A stretch of 64,000 nucleotides of DNA from JBHJGP01 sp050331695 (GTDB taxonomy: Bacteria > Pseudomonadota > Alphaproteobacteria > Geminicoccales > Geminicoccaceae): assembly GCA_050331695.1 (NCBI GenBank), contig JBHJGP010000017.1, forward strand, positions 186,001-250,000, read 5' to 3'. Below, one piece after another: positions 60,740-64,000 of this stretch. How positions within the stretch are numbered: position 1 is the first letter of the stretch; each line of letters starts with the position of its first letter. Both the position numbers and the translations under genes were made by a program. Under the pieces are notes generated by a model, which saw only the letters and a program-made list of their open reading frames with translations, made no database searches and was not told where the DNA came from.

Positions 60740-61887
60740 TAGGCGCCCCTCACACCGGAGGGAGAGACGGGTGTCAGCGAGACGCTCTTGCCATCCGGAC
60801 CGAAGCCAATCGCCCGCTGCAGGTCCAAGTCGACCGCCACCGGTTCGCCGATGGCTAGTTTGTGGATCAGCGCCGGCTCGCCGCGGAGAATAAGCCGGTC
60901 CTCCAGACGTGGAACCCGGATGTGGAGAAACACCTCCGCGCCCAAATTTTCGTAATGCTCGAGAGTCCCGCTAACGGCACCGTTCCCGCTTGTGAGACGC
61001 AGGGCTTCGGGACGAAGGCCGAGCCTGGTCACCTCGGCCCGGGTGGCTTTGAGCGGAACTCTTTGGTCGCCGAAACAGATCCAGCCGTCGGCGCTGGTGG
61101 TCACGGGCAGGATGTTGATCCGGGGCGAGCCGATGAACTCGGCAACCCGGATGTCAGCGGGTCGATTGTAGACCTCATCGGGTGATGCCACCTGTAGGAG
61201 CTCACCCTCCATCATGACCGCGATCCGGTCCGACATGGTCATGGCCTCGGCCTGATCGTGGGTCACGTAGATGAAGGTGGCGGCGAGCCGACGGTGCAGT
61301 TCCGCAATCTCTGTGCGCATGTGCACGCGCAGCTTGGCGTCGAGGTTAGAGAGCGGCTCGTCCAGGAGAAAGGCCTCCGGTTCGCGAACCAGCGCGCGGC
61401 CGACCGCGACCCGCTGGCGCTGACCGCCGGACAGTTGCCCCGGTTTCCGGTCCATCAGATGCGCGATGTCGAGGGTTTCGGCGGCCTCACGGACGGCGTC
61501 TCGAATGGCCCGGTGCCGCTGCCTCGAGCCGGGCAGCAGGGGACCGAGAAAGGGCAGACGCTGCCAGGCCGTGAGCTGGCGCATGCGGAGCGGCACCGCG
61601 ATGTTCTCGGCGGCGGTCAGGTGCGGATAGAGCGCGTAGGACTGAAAGACCATAGCCAGATTGCGCTGGCTCGCGCGGACACCGTCGACCGGCTCGCCGC
61701 CGATCCTGATCGACCCGCTGTCCTGTTCCTCGAGTCCGGCGATGATCCGGAGCAAAGTCGATTTACCGCAACCGGAAGGCCCCACCAGCGAGACGAATTC
61801 ACCGTCGCTGACGGTGAGACGAACCGTCTTGAGCACGGCCGTGTCGCCGAACGCCTTGTCGATATGGTCGATGGTGACCTGCGCCAC
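60739..61887 (-). CDS. Ugp/MalK-type ABC ATPase
   Basis: A 382-residue ATPase. Walker A GPSGCGKSTLLR, signature LSGGQRQRVAVGRALVREP, Walker B FLLDEPLSNLDAKLR, C-terminal MalK-like regulatory part. An insert of about 20 residues (LTAWQRLPFLGPLLPGSRQR) precedes the signature helix. GTG 61887 is the start. First gene of the Ugp-like operon, divergent from the LysR regulator. Confidence 0.9.
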   Translation of the reverse strand: MAQVTIDHIDKAFGDTAVLKTVRLTVSDGEFVSLVGPSGCGKSTLLRIIAGLEEQDSGSIRIGGEPVDGVRASQRNLAMVFQSYALYPHLTAAENIAVPLRMRQLTAWQRLPFLGPLLPGSRQRHRAIRDAVREAAETLDIAHLMDRKPGQLSGGQRQRVAVGRALVREPEAFLLDEPLSNLDAKLRVHMRTEIAELHRRLAATFIYVTHDQAEAMTMSDRIAVMMEGELLQVASPDEVYNRPADIRVAEFIGSPRINILPVTTSADGWICFGDQRVPLKATRAEVTRLGLRPEALRLTSGNGAVSGTLEHYENLGAEVFLHIRVPRLEDRLILRGEPALIHKLAIGEPVAVDLDLQRAIGFGPDGKSVSLTPVSPSGVRGA

Positions 61888-61957
61888 GGGCGTTTCCGGT
61901 TGTCCTCAGTTCCCGGCCGGTGTCCCTAGACAGAATTCTTCTTGAAATTGTGACATG

Positions 61958-61976
61958 ATATAAGTGTGGGTTATAT
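61958..61976. promoter_or_regulatory. LysR-type operator between the Ugp-like operon and lysR
   Basis: ATATAA, 7 bases, TTATAT: a perfect interrupted dyad that contains the T-N11-A box of LysR regulators. It lies 71 to 89 bases upstream of the ATPase start and overlaps the GTG annotated as the lysR start, so autorepression plus control of the transporter is likely. Confidence 0.6.
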
Positions 61977-62863
61977 TTGTAGAATGGAGACTAACGCTGT
62001 CGGGGCCCTCTCTCGTTCAGCTTCGCACCTTCGCCGAAGTCGCCGCTCAAGGGAGCTTCTCCAAAGCCGCCCAGGTGCTGGCGGTTAGCCAGCCGGCGGT
62101 CACGGCGCAGATCCGGGCGCTCGAGGTTCGTTACGCCACCCGGCTGTTTGACCGCACCAGGAGTGGCGCCCTCCTGACGCCGATCGGCCAGCGTCTGTTC
62201 GAACGAACGGCGGCGATCCGTGACGCGGAGCTCAGCGCCACGGAAGTACTGGCCGCGTCCGCCACGCTCCAGGTGGGCGAGTTGCGGATCCTCGCCGGTG
62301 CTCCCGGCCCGGCGATGACGCTGATCGCCCGTTTTCGCCGGAACTTTCCGGGTATTCGTTTGAGCACGGGCTTCGGCAATTGGGATGAGGTTGTTCAAGG
62401 TGTTCGCGAGCGTCAGGCAGACGTCGGGATCCTCACCGAGGCACCGGACGATCCAGGCCTCGTGCGCGAGCCTTGGCTTGACCAGCGGATCGTCGCATTG
62501 GTGCCGGAAGGCCATCCGCTATCGGCTCGCCGGTCGGTGTCGCTGAACGAGCTCCGCCACGAGCCGCTTCTTTTCAGAACGAAACAATCTCACACTCAAA
62601 AGACCATCGACCGACGGCTCGACTTGTTGGGCCTGCGGATCGAACCCTTGATGGTGCTGGCGGCCCGTGAGGCGATCTACGAGGCTGCCGCCCAAGGCCT
62701 CGGCATCGGCTTCATGTTCGATGCCGCCTCAAGCCGCTCCGACGGCGTGGTCCGGATCGGTATCGACGAGCTGCCGGACACCTACGCCGAAGACGTTTTC
62801 TGCCTCCAGAGTCAGCGCCACTTTCGAGCGATCAGCGCGTTCTTTGAGATCGCCAAGCCCTGA
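61964..62863 (+). CDS. LysR-family transcriptional regulator
   Basis: A 299-residue LTTR. The HTH is LRTFAEVAAQGSFSKAAQVL and SQPAVTAQIRALE; the effector domain (about 100-295) follows. The GTG at 61964 lies within the operator dyad. A rarer CTG at 61997, preceded by GGAG at 7 bases, would give the usual short LysR N-terminus. It is divergent from the Ugp-like operon and probably regulates it. Similar LysR/Ugp/phosphodiesterase sets suggest a phosphate-ester effector (inference). Confidence 0.88.
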   Translation: MWVIFVEWRLTLSGPSLVQLRTFAEVAAQGSFSKAAQVLAVSQPAVTAQIRALEVRYATRLFDRTRSGALLTPIGQRLFERTAAIRDAELSATEVLAASATLQVGELRILAGAPGPAMTLIARFRRNFPGIRLSTGFGNWDEVVQGVRERQADVGILTEAPDDPGLVREPWLDQRIVALVPEGHPLSARRSVSLNELRHEPLLFRTKQSHTQKTIDRRLDLLGLRIEPLMVLAAREAIYEAAAQGLGIGFMFDAASSRSDGVVRIGIDELPDTYAEDVFCLQSQRHFRAISAFFEIAKP

Positions 62864-63032
62864 AAACCGGGCATTGGCACTCTCGGTACGCGGCCAGACC
62901 CTTGCGCGAGGGAACAAGGTCGGACCTCATCCGTCTGTAGGTCATGTCGGTGCTGTTCGCTGCTGCACCGACACACCCTGGGGCTATCCAAAACAACTGG
63001 GAGACGAGCGGGCCAAAGGCACCGCCAAAGTG

Positions 63033-64000
63033 ATGGATTTTGTTGCACGTGCCATTTCGGTTCTAGGCATCGCCGTCATCATATTCCTGGGTGGCATGGC
63101 GGTCCGGCATTTTGATCTTTGGCCCAGTCCCGAGGTGCGAGATGCGATAAGGGGCGCTCAGGCATGGCTCGACGAGAGCGGACACCACAAAACGCTTTAC
63201 GAAAGCGCCCTTTACAGTTGGGCCCATGACGACCGGACCGGGCTCGTCGTCAACGAGCCGGAGGCCTATGAGGGCTACACGCTCTATCTGAGCGGCCACG
63301 ATTCCATGGCCTTCCTCTTGGACGGCGACGGCAATGAGGTGCATCGCTGGTCCAAGCGCTATGACGAGGTGTTTTCCAACCCCGCTCATATCGATGATGA
63401 GGTCGACGAGCAGTTCGTTCATTTCCGCCGGGCGCACTTGTTTCCCAACGGCGATCTGCTGGCGATCATGGAGCGCGTCGGCACCACGCCTTATGGTCTG
63501 GGCCTGGTGAAGCTGGACAAAGACAGCAATGTGATTTGGGCTTTCGCCGATCACACCCATCACCACCTGGCGGTTGGTGAGGATGGCTGCATCTACGCGC
63601 TGGTCCACGACTTCCGGGAAGATTTTCCAGAAGGCTTCGATGATCGGGGTCTGCAAACGCCCTATCTCGAGGATTGGTTGGTGGTGCTCTCACCCGAGGG
63701 CGAGGAGCTTGAACGCATCTCGATAACCAACGCGCTCGCTAAGGGTGGGTTCGACGACGTCTACACACGGATGCCGAGCGATTACAAAGGCGATTACAGC
63801 CACACCAACACGGTGACGGTACTGCCTGCAGACCTGGCGGATCGCTTTCCGTTCGCGAAGGCCGGCGATCTCATGCTGTCCTTACGTCAAAGTCATTTGA
63901 TCGCATTTCTGGATCCCCAGACAGGCGTGGTCACCAGGATCCTGTCCGGGGCCTGGCGCTATCAGCACGATCCGGATTTTCTCCCTTCCGGCAACATTCT
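63033..64000 (+). CDS. Arylsulfotransferase-like protein (partial, runs off the window)
   Basis: ATG 63033 opens a frame that is uninterrupted to the last base, at least 322 codons. An N-terminal hydrophobic segment (ISVLGIAVIIFLGGMAV) suggests a membrane anchor or signal. The rest is a beta-propeller like the ASST family (Arylsulfotran_2): LYLSGHDSMAFLLDGDG, HLFPNGDLLAIMERVG, SHTNTVTVLPADLADRFPF and YQHDPDFLPSGNIL, the last a hallmark stretch. The 3' end lies outside the window. Sulfate or other transfer is not proven; some relatives are non-enzymatic. A CTG-rich gap of 169 bases separates it from lysR. Confidence 0.82.
   Translation, partial: MDFVARAISVLGIAVIIFLGGMAVRHFDLWPSPEVRDAIRGAQAWLDESGHHKTLYESALYSWAHDDRTGLVVNEPEAYEGYTLYLSGHDSMAFLLDGDGNEVHRWSKRYDEVFSNPAHIDDEVDEQFVHFRRAHLFPNGDLLAIMERVGTTPYGLGLVKLDKDSNVIWAFADHTHHHLAVGEDGCIYALVHDFREDFPEGFDDRGLQTPYLEDWLVVLSPEGEELERISITNALAKGGFDDVYTRMPSDYKGDYSHTNTVTVLPADLADRFPFAKAGDLMLSLRQSHLIAFLDPQTGVVTRILSGAWRYQHDPDFLPSGNI

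Noticed and set aside
1..64000. Mobile elements, integrases, CRISPR arrays, toxin-antitoxin pairs
   Set aside because: Read through for transposase, integrase, repeat-spacer and small two-gene signatures; none found. Base composition is even throughout, giving no island signal.

Overview
The window is about 64 kb of high-GC bacterial chromosome, densely coded on both strands. It looks alphaproteobacterial. The evidence is the gene sets CnoX(WCGPC)/LonN/Trm112/DUF971, hslV-hslU with a sigma-32 type promoter, and gyrA-coaD-queA-tgt-tRNA-Lys. A SAM-II riboswitch in front of metZ is also a largely alphaproteobacterial trait, and the ABC uptake operons suit the group. There is no rRNA, so a genus cannot be named; a Rhodospirillales-like or related heterotroph is my inference. 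I see no insertion sequence, prophage, integrase or CRISPR array.

Left part (1-17 kb). A tightly overlapping run encodes a thioredoxin/TPR chaperone, a LonN-domain protein, Trm112, DUF971, a methyltransferase and a DinB protein. It is followed by heat-shock protease hslVU, a DapC-like aminotransferase, ftsK, a CBS protein, two related lipoproteins, a DsbD/ScsB-like reductase, a DUF3500 protein and a degenerate receiver-PAS protein.

Middle (17-31.5 kb). Convergent overlapping gene pairs flank metZ, which has a SAM-II aptamer and a terminator in its leader. Next come a ketose-3-epimerase/hydratase pair, a class II photolyase fused to a renalase-like flavoprotein, an AlkA-like glycosylase, then gyrA, coaD, queA, tgt and tRNA-Lys(TTT).

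Transport region (31.5-50 kb, mostly minus strand). A sugar ABC operon carries a GH63/MGH1-type glycosidase, and its MalF-like permease contains an extra periplasmic DUF11-like domain. A Liv-type operon with a 3-hydroxyisobutyrate-dehydrogenase-like enzyme and a LigF-like glutathione transferase lies behind two identical LacI-type palindromes. Then come rpe, a sulfatase interrupted by one in-frame TAG, a sugar-acid dehydratase, and a divergent sulfotransferase.

Right part (50-64 kb). The most interesting block is 51.7-56.6 kb. It holds a secreted PHB-depolymerase-like esterase, a cyclic-nucleotide-binding patatin lipase, a haem alpha-dioxygenase of the plant alpha-DOX type with all key residues, and DUF1499, all in one direction. 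Facing it is a Ugp-like operon with a GpdQ-like phosphodiesterase and a divergent LysR regulator. Together they suggest phospholipid breakdown: the lipase frees fatty acids, the dioxygenase oxidises them to oxylipins, and the Ugp/GpdQ system salvages the glycerophosphodiester head groups. This is a hypothesis from gene content and residues, not a demonstrated pathway. The right edge cuts an arylsulfotransferase-like gene.
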